The notes under the pieces: generated by a model | Databases searched by the model: none | Told to the model about the DNA's origin: nothing | The model's input: the letters and a program-made list of their open reading frames with translations, nothing else | Shown: positions 16,457 to 25,226 of the stretch, in pieces | Numbering within the stretch: the first letter of the stretch is position 1 | How the letters are laid out: every line of letters begins with the position of its first letter | Assembly (NCBI GenBank): GCA_964529415.1 | Contig: CAZGWD010000013.1 | Span: forward strand, 29,466-93,465 | Direction: 5' to 3' | DNA: 64,000 nt | From: CAYMPH01 sp964529415 | Lineage (GTDB): Bacteria > Spirochaetota > UBA4802 > UBA5550 | Program-made: the position numbers and the translations under genes

Positions 16457-17473
16457 ATGGAAGAACAGATTAAAAGTATAGATATTGCCCTGAAATATAC
16501 AAACGGGGATATAACTAAAGCAAAAGAAATGGCTGCAGGTCATATCAACGATATCGTTGTTGTTAAAGGAAAATTTCTTGATATAGCATCGTCCCAGTCG
16601 GGACTTGTTCTTATTTTTTTTAATGTTGATTTTGAATACATTGCCAGCATAGAATCAATGATTGCAAATAACTCTGGAATTTTTGACAGGGCAAGAATTT
16701 TTGATGACTGGAAAGCTTTATATCTTGATCTGAAAACATTTCAGAATGGGCCTGAGTCAATTGAGCCCTCCGCATTTAATAATTCAATACTTCCTTCTGT
16801 AGCTCAGAATGATCTGTTTAAAAATGTTGAAGACGGTGATCTTGAGAGTATAAAGAAAAAATTGAATGCAGCAATATCTGCTTTTTATTCGGCTAAATCT
16901 GTACAGTTGCAGATTGAACTAAATAAAACAAATTCCATAGCACTTGATGTTGCAGGTCTGATTATTGACATACCGGGAAAAAAAGAAAAAGAGGATAATG
17001 AAAAAGAAAATCAGGCTGAAGAGACAGAATCCGAGAAAAGAATGGCTAAAATTGAACAGGATGCAATGTATGTTGTTAAAGGCAATTCTATTGTTTCTCC
17101 TGTTAGAGGTAAATTTATCAAAGATCTTCTGATTGGAGATAATATTAAAGTTGTATTACCGGATAAAGATATGGTAACACAGAAGATTCTTGATGCTGTT
17201 AATGCATACGATCAGGATAAAAAACCTTTGCCTGTTAAAGGAAGAGTGAAAGAGATAATTCCTCTTGAGAAAAACGGTTTTGTTATCTATACTCTTGTTG
17301 CAAAAGGAATACTTGCAAAACTCTTTGAAGAAGAAAACTTTAAGCTTATGATGTTCAATGAGCAAATGACAGACCAGAATCTTGAAAAAAGCGATCAGAA
17401 AATAATTTTTTTAGTATCCCTGCTTATTGGACTGATTTTACTTGCGGGAATAGTTTTAATCAAACTTCTGTAA
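16457..17473 (+). CDS. tail-anchored protein with UBA/TS-N-like N-terminus, unknown function
   Basis: It has 338 residues. The first ~30 (IDIALKYTNGDITKAKEMAAG) look like the small UBA/TS-N helical motif seen in elongation factor Ts. A soluble region follows, with a Lys/Glu-rich linker near residues 175-200 (KKEKEDNEKENQAEETESEK). The C-terminal ~22 residues form one hydrophobic helix (IIFLVSLLIGLILLAGIVLI), so the protein is tail-anchored with the bulk in the cytoplasm. It is five bases after the preceding gene and overlaps the next start by one base (TAATG). I do not know the family. Confidence 0.6.
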   Translation: MEEQIKSIDIALKYTNGDITKAKEMAAGHINDIVVVKGKFLDIASSQSGLVLIFFNVDFEYIASIESMIANNSGIFDRARIFDDWKALYLDLKTFQNGPESIEPSAFNNSILPSVAQNDLFKNVEDGDLESIKKKLNAAISAFYSAKSVQLQIELNKTNSIALDVAGLIIDIPGKKEKEDNEKENQAEETESEKRMAKIEQDAMYVVKGNSIVSPVRGKFIKDLLIGDNIKVVLPDKDMVTQKILDAVNAYDQDKKPLPVKGRVKEIIPLEKNGFVIYTLVAKGILAKLFEEENFKLMMFNEQMTDQNLEKSDQKIIFLVSLLIGLILLAGIVLIKLL

Positions 17474-18369
17474 TGCATTACTGCAGATATTATATTTTAT
17501 TATTTATTGCTTTTATTCCGGTATTATTGCTTGCTCAAATGCCGGATTGGAGATTTTTTAAAGATAGAGAGGGCAATAAATATTTTTTTGATTCCGCCGG
17601 GAAAATTCATATTACATCACTTCCTGCATCAAATCGTAAAATTGTTTCAGCAGATGGTATTGATTATTATATAAATCTTGCAGAAGAAATTCTAAGCAGG
17701 AAAAAAATTGTAGAATCACTTCTTCTTTTCAAATCAATACTGGCCCTTCCGGACAACAATAACAGAATATACTCAGCAAGAGTCAGAGCCGCAAAAAATA
17801 TTGATAATTTGAGAAAAAAGAACGGTGACAGGTTCGAAAAATACAATATTGAAGCTTCTCTGCTTTTATATAAAACCGGAGATAGATCAATTATTCTAAA
17901 TGACTCTATGTTTTATTCTATGTCAAGCAAAGGTAAAATAAAATTAATCCGTTTTAAAATCAGGAATGAAAAGGATGAAATCTATCACGGAGCTTCTGTG
18001 GGAGTAAATTTCCAGGAAAAAGAAATCGCTGACAATAAATATGAATCTATAGTCGCTCTTGACGCGGTTAAAAAAAAGCATTCTATTTCATCTTTGGAAG
18101 AAATGATCGAAAACTGGAAAATGATTTTAGGAAAAGATACGCTTGTGCGTAATGAATTATTCAGGGATAAAGATACAGTTATTTATGAATTCAATTCTGG
18201 AATAAGTGATGAAAATTCGCAGATTTATAAAGGATTTGAAGTTCAGAAGTTTAACGGGAATTTTATATATTATTTAAGAATAGTTTCTTCAGGCATGAAA
18301 TTTGAAAAGAATAAAGATTCAATGAGGGATATGGCTCTCAGCTTTAAAACAGTTGCATTTGCAGAGTAA
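17473..18369 (+). CDS. exported protein of unknown function, 298 aa
   Basis: Residues 1-21 are a signal peptide (YYILLFIAFIPVLLLAQ) with probable cleavage near LLAQ; there is no lipobox Cys. The mature part starts WRFFKDREGNKYFFDSAGKI, which resembles short W/Y-rich beta repeats, and includes a helical stretch (EEILSRKKIVESLLLFKSIL) like one TPR unit. It is the last gene of the 14517-18369 operon, coupled by TAATG to the tail-anchored protein. Thus an intracellular switch pair, a membrane protein and an exported protein are made together. Function unknown. Confidence 0.6.
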   Translation: MHYCRYYILLFIAFIPVLLLAQMPDWRFFKDREGNKYFFDSAGKIHITSLPASNRKIVSADGIDYYINLAEEILSRKKIVESLLLFKSILALPDNNNRIYSARVRAAKNIDNLRKKNGDRFEKYNIEASLLLYKTGDRSIILNDSMFYSMSSKGKIKLIRFKIRNEKDEIYHGASVGVNFQEKEIADNKYESIVALDAVKKKHSISSLEEMIENWKMILGKDTLVRNELFRDKDTVIYEFNSGISDENSQIYKGFEVQKFNGNFIYYLRIVSSGMKFEKNKDSMRDMALSFKTVAFAE

Positions 18370-18371
18370 GT

Positions 18372-18827
18372 TTATCCCAGATAAACCATTGGAGTTTCGC
18401 CGCAGGTTTCCATGTTTTTGCATTTTACGCAGTCTTTCCATATTTTTTCAGGCAGAGTGTTTTTTTCAACTTCTGCGAATCCGTTTTTTTTGAAAAATTC
18501 CGGGGAATATGTAAGTGCAAATATTTTAGGTTTTGATTTTTCTGTAACAGTTCTGATTAAATATTTGACCAGTTCAGAGCCAATACCGCTGCTTTTAAAA
18601 TTTTTATCAACAGCGAGAGAGCGGATTTCTATTAATGCAGGACCGTAATCATAATAAGATACAACTCCTTTTAGTGCGGAATTATCGACTGCAATAAAAA
18701 ATTTATCTATAGACCCGGAAATTTCATCTTTTGTTCTTTCAAGGATAGTTCCATCAATGGAATATCTGATCAGGAGATCAAATATTCCATTGACATCTGC
18801 AGATGAGGCTTTATGTATTTTTATCAT
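18372..18827 (-). CDS. GNAT N-acetyltransferase, likely short ArgA-type N-acetylglutamate synthase
   Basis: This 151-residue GNAT domain has the acetyl-CoA loop (SSGIGSELVKYLI) after the IRSLAVDKNF strand. The C-terminal KDCVKCKNMETCGE is characteristic of stand-alone N-acetylglutamate synthases related to the ArgA C-terminal domain, which acetylate glutamate as the first step of arginine synthesis. No other arginine gene is adjacent. Its start overlaps the stop of the upstream SPOR gene by one base (TAATG), so the two are co-translated. Substrate assignment is by similarity of the tail and is less sure than the fold. Confidence 0.75.
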   Translation of the reverse strand: MIKIHKASSADVNGIFDLLIRYSIDGTILERTKDEISGSIDKFFIAVDNSALKGVVSYYDYGPALIEIRSLAVDKNFKSSGIGSELVKYLIRTVTEKSKPKIFALTYSPEFFKKNGFAEVEKNTLPEKIWKDCVKCKNMETCGETPMVYLG

Positions 18828-19459
18828 TAAATTCTCTTTACAATTCGGCTGTTTGATGCTATTGAATATTCATTATATCCGGAGAATTTATTCAGAGAAG
18901 ATTTTGCGTCAAGTTGATTTTTAAAAGGGCCAATATAGATTTTAAAGGAATCTTTTGCTGTCTTTGAAAGTATAACTGTATGGCCCTTTGAGCTGAGAAA
19001 GCCTGCAATTTTCTGAGATTCTGCTTTATCGTATTCGCTTCCAACTTTAATTATAAACGGATAGTCTTCTTTTGGAAAAACATTTTCTTTTTGTCTGGCG
19101 TTTTGTGACTCATCTGCAGCTTTTGATCCGTTTGAATCTTTATTTATCAGGCCGGTAACTTTATTGCTTAATCCTGAAACTGCCTGTATGGTTTTATCAT
19201 CAACAATTTTTCTGTCGGAGCCGCCTGCAAACTTTATGCCAATCACAAGCCCTGCGGTAAACGAAATTATGCAGAGCGCTATTATAACGAACATCATCCG
19301 GTTGGCTTTTTTTCTGTGTTTCTCATTTTCACGCGGAGCAAAATCATTTGCCCGTGAATTATATTCAGTCATCCGAGGATAGAATTCCGGATCAATTCTT
19401 TCAAATTGAGCCGGATTATTTCTTAAATTTTTACCTTCATAAAAATCAATATTCTGCAT
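18827..19459 (-). CDS. SPOR-domain membrane protein
   Basis: The 210-residue protein has a charged cytoplasmic N-terminus, one transmembrane helix at about residues 53-77 (MMFVIIALCIISFTAGLVIG), a Ser/Lys/Asn-rich linker, and a C-terminal SPOR domain (FIIKVGSEYDKAESQKIAGFL, KIYIGPFKNQLDA). SPOR domains bind denuded septal peptidoglycan, so it is probably periplasmic at division sites. AGGATGAT before the ATG supports the start. The gene is divergent from dapF, an enzyme that supplies meso-diaminopimelate for peptidoglycan. Confidence 0.85.
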   Translation of the reverse strand: MQNIDFYEGKNLRNNPAQFERIDPEFYPRMTEYNSRANDFAPRENEKHRKKANRMMFVIIALCIISFTAGLVIGIKFAGGSDRKIVDDKTIQAVSGLSNKVTGLINKDSNGSKAADESQNARQKENVFPKEDYPFIIKVGSEYDKAESQKIAGFLSSKGHTVILSKTAKDSFKIYIGPFKNQLDAKSSLNKFSGYNEYSIASNSRIVKRI

Positions 19460-19809
19460 ATTATCATCCTTTATAATAAGAGCGCTTCCGGAAATTCACA
19501 GCTGCATGACTTAATTTCTGATTTTATATTTAATTATTCACTTATATTTTCGTCAGAAATCTGCAGAATGTTTAATTTTTCATGAAGTTTTATTGATCTT
19601 TTGGAGCTTCTTTTTGATATAATTTATTAACTTTCCGAGCATATTTTTTATATTGACTATTTCCAATATTTAATATTATTATACATATCTAAAATTGAAA
19701 TATGCAGCAGACTAATGCTGAGCTTGGCTGAAGTTGAATCTGAGCCCCTGCGGCTGAATAGCTGAACAATTACATTTAAAAAAATAATTTTAAAAACAAT
19801 GAGGATTAA
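19460..19809. other. divergent intergenic region before dapF
   Basis: No gene or RNA is visible in these 350 bases. TTGACT at 19653-19658 with TATTAT at 19677-19682 (18-base spacer) is a possible plus-strand promoter for dapF, about 130 bases upstream. The rest is AT-rich sequence. Confidence 0.4.
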
Positions 19810-20649
19810 ATGATAAAATTTTTAAAAATGCAGGGCACAGGAAATGATTTTATATATATTGATGCACTTAAGCAAACAATTGCCAAACCGGAATCGCTGG
19901 CTGTTAAAATGTGCGACAGACATTACGGCATCGGCGCTGATGGACTTATTCTTATTCTGAAATCAAACAAGGCTGATTTTAAGATGAGAATTTTTAACTC
20001 GGATGGAAGTGAAGCTGAAATGTGCGGTAACGGCATAAGATGCTTTGCGAAATATGTATATGATAACGGGCTGATATCAAAAAAAAATATTACAGTTGAG
20101 ACACTTGCAGGCATTCAGGCTCTTCAGCTGTTTTTAAAAAACAAGAAAGTTGATAAAGTTACAGTTGATATGGGTGAGCCAATTTTATTGAGGGAAAGAA
20201 TCCCTATGCTTGGTGATCCAGGCATGGTGATTGATGAGATCCTTCAGCTTGATGATGGAGCTAAGTTCAATATAACATCTGTATCCATGGGAAATCCTCA
20301 TGTTGTAATTTTTGTTGAAGATATAGAAAATTTTCCTGTTGAAAAATATGGAAGAATGATCGAGAATCATTCTTTATTTCCTAAAAGAACAAACGTTGAA
20401 TTTGTTAAAGTCGTTAATGATGGAGATGTGATTCAAAGGACTTGGGAACGGGGAGCTGGTGAAACTTTTTCATGCGGTACAGGCGCTTTAGCTGTTACTG
20501 TAGCGTGTATATTGAATAAAAAGACATCCAGGAAAATAAAAATACAATTAACAGGCGGCGAGCTGCTCACGCAATGGGATGAAAAAGATAATCATGTTTA
20601 TCTTACAGGCCCTGCTGTTGAGGTTTTCAGCGGAGTCTGGAAAGATTAA
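19810..20649 (+). CDS. dapF: diaminopimelate epimerase
   Basis: DapF interconverts LL- and meso-diaminopimelate for lysine and peptidoglycan. Both catalytic cysteines are present, in EMCGNGIRC and in FSCGTGA. The N-terminal KMQGTGNDF and the WERGAGE motif also match. It has 279 residues, the normal length. GAGG lies before the ATG. Its stop overlaps by a few bases the stop of the convergent GerMN-like gene, so no terminator separates them. The presence of DapF implies diaminopimelate, perhaps in the cell wall. Confidence 0.97.
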   Translation: MIKFLKMQGTGNDFIYIDALKQTIAKPESLAVKMCDRHYGIGADGLILILKSNKADFKMRIFNSDGSEAEMCGNGIRCFAKYVYDNGLISKKNITVETLAGIQALQLFLKNKKVDKVTVDMGEPILLRERIPMLGDPGMVIDEILQLDDGAKFNITSVSMGNPHVVIFVEDIENFPVEKYGRMIENHSLFPKRTNVEFVKVVNDGDVIQRTWERGAGETFSCGTGALAVTVACILNKKTSRKIKIQLTGGELLTQWDEKDNHVYLTGPAVEVFSGVWKD

Positions 20650-21317
20650 ATATCCTCCCACAGGCGCTTGCCGTAAACACCTGAGTTTAGTATCATAACT
20701 TTTTTTACAGATTTAATGTTTTCTCTGATAGTAGTATCTATTGCTGCCTTGAATTTATCTTCAGAACCTGCTATTATTTTCATATCCTGGTCTAAAATTT
20801 TATTTTCAATATCAATTACACAAATTGAATCACCTTCCCCGTGCATCCATATTTTTTTAATCAGAAGCTCTGAAGGGATAAGTACTGATGTGTTTTCATA
20901 TATAGAACCCCTGGCAACTGTTTTGAATAAATATTTTATGAATCTTTCGTTGTCGGAAAAAGAAGGAGCCATTCTTGTTTCTTTAATCAGATTCTGGCCT
21001 TCAAGAGACGGGAGATACACTGATATTTCTTTCTGGTCGCTCATTGCAGGTATAGATGGGAATATATTGAAAATATTTTTATCTGTAAGGTAGCTGAACA
21101 TTACGTAATCTGCAATGAACAGAAGCGATAAAGAAATTATTAAAAATCTGTTTCTATATTGCATATCAGCTTCAAGTTTTTTCTTTAAAGGCAATAGTTT
21201 TTTATTTATATCATTTATAACAGGAGATATTTTTTCAGATAATTTTTTAATATTTTTTTTGATATAATCAGTAGCTTTGTCGAATTTCTTGGCAATTTTT
21301 TTTAATATTTTTTTCAT
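20646..21317 (-). CDS. membrane protein with GerMN-like domain
   Basis: I start it at the ATG complementary to 21315-21317, with GGAGGA just upstream, giving 223 residues; the longer frame has no Shine-Dalgarno. The first ~55 residues are very Lys-rich and helical, then one membrane helix lies at about 62-80 (FLIISLSLLFIADYVMF). The remainder resembles a GerMN domain (ISVYLPSLEGQNLIKETR, NERFIKYLFKTVARG, VCVIDIENKIL-like strands, IKSVKKVMILNSG). GerMN domains occur in exported proteins of spore formers and spirochaetes, with unclear ligand. The domain should face the periplasm. Confidence 0.65.
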   Translation of the reverse strand: MKKILKKIAKKFDKATDYIKKNIKKLSEKISPVINDINKKLLPLKKKLEADMQYRNRFLIISLSLLFIADYVMFSYLTDKNIFNIFPSIPAMSDQKEISVYLPSLEGQNLIKETRMAPSFSDNERFIKYLFKTVARGSIYENTSVLIPSELLIKKIWMHGEGDSICVIDIENKILDQDMKIIAGSEDKFKAAIDTTIRENIKSVKKVMILNSGVYGKRLWEDI

Positions 21318-21498
21318 GTATATTTCCTCCAAAAATAGCATAATATTTATAATATGATTTACCTTGCAAGAACTTTTATTGAATAACAGACGGTAAAATC
21401 AATGATTAATTCCTTAATGCCGAGAAAAATTATTTGCAAATAATACATGAAAAAAAATATATAGGCTATTGCATTTTAATATTATTCCGGGGGAATAT

Positions 21499-22122
21499 AT
21501 GATACATAAAAACGTTATAACAGATTTCTCGCCCAAAGAATTTACTCCAGTTTTGGATGAAACCGCTTATGTGCATCCGCTTGCAGCTGTAATAGGAAAT
21601 GTTATTCTCGGCAAAAATGTTATGGTATCGCCTTTCGCATCGATCAGAGGTGATGAGGGGCAGCCGCTTCATGTCGGAGATGATTCAAATGTTCAGGACG
21701 GTGTAATTATACATGCACTTGAAACTGAGCATGAAGGACATCCGGTTGAAAAACATACAGTAAAGGTAAATGGAATATCTTATGGTGTTTACGTGTCCAG
21801 GAATGTTTCTCTGGCGCATCAGGTTCAGATACACGGACCGGCTTTTGTAGGGCATGATTCCTTTATAGGTATGCAGACTCTGGTTTTCAAGGCCAAGGTT
21901 GGAAATAACTGTGTTATAGAACCGGGCTGTATTATTCTCGGAGTTACAATCCCAGACGGACATTATATCCCTGCAGGAAGCGTTGTGAATGAACAGTCAA
22001 AAGCAGATTCACTTGCAAAAAAAATAACAGATGATTATGCATTCAAGGACCTGAACAAGGGAGTAATACATGTTAACGTGAACCTTGCTGCAGGCTACAA
22101 AAAAGCAGATTTAAAACTGTAA
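21499..22122 (+). CDS. gamma-class carbonic anhydrase-like hexapeptide protein
   Basis: Start ATG 21499 has GGGGGAA upstream, giving 207 residues. It is a left-handed beta-helix protein of the Cam/CaiE family. Three probable zinc ligands are visible: His in VIIHALE, and two in SLAHQVQIHG plus FVGHDSF. The extended loop rich in acidic and His residues (ETEHEGHPVEKH) is like the proton-shuttle loop of true Cam enzymes rather than short CamH homologues. No signal peptide is present, so it is cytoplasmic. Hydration of CO2 is likely but not certain, because many homologues are inactive. Confidence 0.85.
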   Translation: MIHKNVITDFSPKEFTPVLDETAYVHPLAAVIGNVILGKNVMVSPFASIRGDEGQPLHVGDDSNVQDGVIIHALETEHEGHPVEKHTVKVNGISYGVYVSRNVSLAHQVQIHGPAFVGHDSFIGMQTLVFKAKVGNNCVIEPGCIILGVTIPDGHYIPAGSVVNEQSKADSLAKKITDDYAFKDLNKGVIHVNVNLAAGYKKADLKL

Positions 22123-22157
22123 TTTGATCTTTTGCTAATATACAGGTATTATTAAAG

Positions 22158-22193
22158 AAGCTGATTTCATTTTAATCAGCTTCATATTTTTTA
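22158..22193 (+). terminator. rho-independent terminator after the carbonic anhydrase gene
   Basis: GAAGCTGATT (22158-22167) pairs perfectly with AATCAGCTTC (22174-22183), then ATATTTTTT follows. It lies 36 bases past the stop codon. Confidence 0.85.
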
Positions 22194-22224
22194 TTTATGT
22201 AGTTTTTACTTAAATATTATTAGT

Positions 22225-22689
22225 ATGATGAATGATATAGATTACATGAAAGCCGCGCTTAACGAAGCGCAGATTGCATTCTCTGAAGAGGAAATTCCTG
22301 TTGGTGCTGTTATTGTTAAAAACGGGAAAATTATATCAGCCGGAAGAAACTCAAACAGGATGGAAAACTCTCCAACACGTCATGCTGAAATAAGCGCAAT
22401 TGAAAAAGCAGCAAAAGTTCTTGGAAATGAAAGACTTACAGGCTGTACTCTTTTTGTGACAAAGGAGCCATGCGCTATGTGTTCAGGAGCAATTGTTCAC
22501 TCAAGAATTGAAAGGGTTGTGATCGGATCAGCTGATATAAAGTACGGTGCATGCGGAACTGTATTGAATGTCTGCGGAAATAAAATAATGAATCATGTTC
22601 CGGAAATAGTTTTCGGCGTGCTTGAAGAGGAATGTACTGAATTGATAAAGAAATTTTTTATTAAGCTACGAGGAAGAGATAACCTTTAA
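22225..22689 (+). CDS. tadA: tRNA adenosine(34) deaminase TadA
   Basis: TadA converts the wobble adenosine of tRNA-Arg(ACG) to inosine. The zinc-dependent deaminase motifs are complete: HAE in TRHAEISAIE and PCAMCSGAIVHSRI. The length of 154 residues and opening YMKAALNEAQIA are typical. No strong Shine-Dalgarno is seen before the tandem ATGATG, so the exact first codon is uncertain by one residue. It ends 24 bases inside the convergent LysR gene, a sizeable 3' overlap without a terminator. Confidence 0.96.
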   Translation: MMNDIDYMKAALNEAQIAFSEEEIPVGAVIVKNGKIISAGRNSNRMENSPTRHAEISAIEKAAKVLGNERLTGCTLFVTKEPCAMCSGAIVHSRIERVVIGSADIKYGACGTVLNVCGNKIMNHVPEIVFGVLEEECTELIKKFFIKLRGRDNL

Positions 22690-23565
22690 TTTTTCAAGCA
22701 GAGCTTTGGCAGGATTTGATAAGGTTCTGTTTTTCTGATATACCGCATAGAAATCTCTGGTGATGCTGAAGTCGTCAATCTTAATGATTTTTAATTTTTT
22801 CAGTGAAACTTCTCTCTTAATGGCGAGGCTCGATATAAATGATACGCCAATGCCTGCAATTACCGATTCTTTTACTCCTTCAGAAGTTGATGATTCAAAA
22901 ACGATGTTCATTTTAGAATGGGTAATTCCCTTTGAGGAAAGGTTATTCTCGTAAGCTGTTCTTGTTCCTGAGCCATTTTCCCTTGAGATAAATTTTATTT
23001 TATGCAGATCGTTAATTTTTATTTTATCAGGAAAATCTGCAGGGCCGATTAAAACAATTTCATCACTGCTGATTTTTATATAGCTGAGAAGCTTATGTTT
23101 TAAATTTTTACCGACAATGCCTATTTCCGCTGTACCTTCTTTTACGCTCTCAACTGCCTCGCGGCTGTCGGATATTATTATTTTGTAATAGTATCCCAGA
23201 TTTATTTTTTTTACAAACGCAATTGCTTCAGGCAGAATGTATGTGGAAGGTATGGTGCTTGATGCAATGATTATTTTCCCGTCTGTTTTTTCTTTTTGAA
23301 AATCGTTCTGTATCGAATTGATTTCAGCTGAAAATTTATCGCAGAATTTTTTAAATATAAGCCCTTCCTGGGTTAATGAAAGATCTTTTCCTTTTCTATT
23401 AAATAATGTAACGCCGAAAGTATCTTCCAGGCCTGCAATATGATGGCTGATTGTTGCCTGGCCTATTTTGAGTTTCCTCGAAGCTTTTGTGAAGCTGTTT
23501 TCGTTTACTGTTTCAACGAAAGAATGGATCTGCTTGAAATCGAAATTGAAGTCTTTGTTTTTCAT
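22666..23565 (-). CDS. LysR-family transcriptional regulator
   Basis: Residues ~10-68 carry the winged helix-turn-helix (FTKASRKLKIGQATISHHIAGLE). Residues ~92-295 are a periplasmic-binding-type effector domain (GKIIIASSTIPSTYILPEAI) similar to the CysL/CbbR branch. It has 299 residues, the standard size. The target is unclear: it faces convergently into tadA, and the divergent neighbour is the lipoprotein gene at 23745. LysR proteins commonly regulate a divergent gene, so the 180-base region between 23565 and 23745 is the likely operator. Confidence 0.9.
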   Translation of the reverse strand: MKNKDFNFDFKQIHSFVETVNENSFTKASRKLKIGQATISHHIAGLEDTFGVTLFNRKGKDLSLTQEGLIFKKFCDKFSAEINSIQNDFQKEKTDGKIIIASSTIPSTYILPEAIAFVKKINLGYYYKIIISDSREAVESVKEGTAEIGIVGKNLKHKLLSYIKISSDEIVLIGPADFPDKIKINDLHKIKFISRENGSGTRTAYENNLSSKGITHSKMNIVFESSTSEGVKESVIAGIGVSFISSLAIKREVSLKKLKIIKIDDFSITRDFYAVYQKNRTLSNPAKALLEKLKVISSS

Positions 23566-23744
23566 ATGAAGAAGTTTAAAACCAGTGTATAAAAAATAAA
23601 GTAAAAAATATATTATTTTACATTTTGTTAAACGAATAATCCTTTACATAATATGATATTATTGCTTATAATTCCATTGGTAATTTTAAATTAACAGCCT
23701 GCAATTTTTTTATAGAAATTATTAATTTTTACAGGAGGAAAAAA

Positions 23745-24206
23745 TTGAATATAAAAAATGTCTCTATAATTTTATTATTATTTATAGCACAATTTTCGTG
23801 CGGGAAAAAAACTGCGGGTACTCCTGAAGAAGTTTTTGAAAAGCTTGCAAAAACAGATAATTATAATGAGGCAAAATTATATTTTACAAACGGCACAATT
23901 AAACTGGTGGATTCAGCTGTATCAAAAGGTATGCTTGATGAAAAGGACAGAACGGATTTTCTTCACCTGTTCAATAAAAAAACAAAGTGGGTTATAACCA
24001 ATACTTCGAATTACGGAAATGCAGCAGGGATTACTCTTCGTTTTACGAAACATCCTGTAGAAAATCTGAAAGGAACTGATATGACATATAATCTTGTAAA
24101 AGAAGACGGCTCCTGGAAGATTGATCTTGAAAAGGAGATGAAAGATTCTCTTTCGTCTTATACGCCGAATGATGCTGAGAAATATTTGAAAGATATGCTG
24201 AAATAA
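23745..24206 (+). CDS. small lipoprotein with DUF4878-like domain
   Basis: It starts at TTG, with AGGAGG seven bases upstream. Residues 1-19 are a hydrophobic signal peptide ending FIAQFSC, a loose lipobox of the spirochaetal kind, so the mature 134 residues are probably lipid-anchored. The body (TPEEVFEKLAKTDNYNEA, then beta strands ending SWKIDLEKEM) resembles the SnoaL/DUF4878-like fold that starts with AxEAFxxALxxGD. A similar protein is encoded at 62798. Function unknown; it may be controlled by the divergent LysR gene. Confidence 0.7.
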   Translation: MNIKNVSIILLLFIAQFSCGKKTAGTPEEVFEKLAKTDNYNEAKLYFTNGTIKLVDSAVSKGMLDEKDRTDFLHLFNKKTKWVITNTSNYGNAAGITLRFTKHPVENLKGTDMTYNLVKEDGSWKIDLEKEMKDSLSSYTPNDAEKYLKDMLK

Positions 24207-24230
24207 ACTTTATAAGATTTTAAAATACAC

Positions 24231-24646
24231 AATGGAACGCGGATGACGCGGATGATTATGATGATCGCGGATTTTTAAAGGATTTTAAGGGGTTTAGTAA
24301 TCCCCCCGTCCCCCAAAGGGGGCGAGTAGGAGTGGAATACAGGTGTTTTTTGAAAACCAAAGAAATATAGTACCTGCTTATATTTTTGAGCTTGTAGGAA
24401 ATCTATAAATCTATATGACAGAAACAAGATTGTATTTCTGATAAGTCTTGAAATAGAAACTTTGTGTATTGAAGTTGAATATGATAATATACGGTTTATA
24501 AATGAAGTTATAATTAATGACGTGCCCCCTTCGGGGGTCAGGGGGTTTTGAATAAAAAAAAGATATAAGAGGGCATGAGAATTTAATTGATAATTTTATT
24601 TTTATCTTAATAAATCATAAACAATCCGCGTCATCCGCGTTCTATT
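24231..24646. repeat. nested inverted-repeat (MITE-like) element
   Basis: GAACGCGGATGACGCGGAT at 24235-24253 has a perfect inverse at 24624-24642. Inside this pair lies a second element (24302-24545) bounded by C-rich hairpins, CCCCCGTCCCCCAAAGGGGG at the left and CCCCCTTCGGGGGTCAGGGG at the right, like the one at 4186-4383. No intact gene is inside; a minus-strand TPR gene follows directly. The arrangement looks like one element inserted in another. Confidence 0.7.
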
Positions 24647-24671
24647 GCTTTTTTTTTGAGAAGATAAAATT

Positions 24672-25226
24672 TCAGTAGTTCGATATGGCGAGGTTGAGAA
24701 TAATATCTTCCATCATCTCTTTGGCTTCAATGCTCTCAGGGTTCATCTGCATATAGTTCTGGCATGAAATAAGCGCCATGAATAGCGATCCTGCTTCAAT
24801 GTATAGGCTGATCAGATTTAAATGTGTCTCGTCAATGTCCGGTTCGCTTTCAAGAGATTTTGTGTAATTGTAAACTGCTTTTTCAAAATCGCCCATTTCC
24901 CAGAAAACTCCTGCTAAATTTGCAAGTGTAATCGCATCGTCCGGATTGTGGCGCAGGGCTTTTTCAAGAACAATTTTTGATTCATCAAGCTTGCCCAATT
25001 CGCAGAGACTGATTCCAAGGCCGTTTAAAATGTCGGGGTCTGTATCGTCTATGGACGCTCCGAGGCTGAAAAGCTTTAATGCTTCCTCGTAATTTCCATT
25101 TTCTACAAATTCATATCCTGTATCTATGAGAAGATTGGGATCATTTTCGAAATCGTCTATATCGAGAGATTCTTCTCTCATGAGCAGGTTTTTTAAGTTG
25201 CTGTTGAATCTCTGTTTATCTTTCAT
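24672..25226 (-). CDS. tetratricopeptide-repeat protein
   Basis: The 184-residue protein contains about four TPR units from residue 30 to 170, for example GYEFVENGNYEEALKLFSLG, GLGISLCELGKLDESKIVLE and LAGVFWEMGDFEKAVYNY. No signal peptide or membrane helix was seen, so it is probably a cytoplasmic scaffold or chaperone-like protein. It has an acidic N-terminus (ESLDIDDFENDPN). It is encoded alone between two repeat-bearing intergenic regions, and no partner is evident. Confidence 0.8.
   Translation of the reverse strand: MKDKQRFNSNLKNLLMREESLDIDDFENDPNLLIDTGYEFVENGNYEEALKLFSLGASIDDTDPDILNGLGISLCELGKLDESKIVLEKALRHNPDDAITLANLAGVFWEMGDFEKAVYNYTKSLESEPDIDETHLNLISLYIEAGSLFMALISCQNYMQMNPESIEAKEMMEDIILNLAISNY

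Noticed and set aside
18412..18648. 78-codon plus-strand frame
   Set aside because: Antisense to the GNAT acetyltransferase gene, which has clear family motifs.
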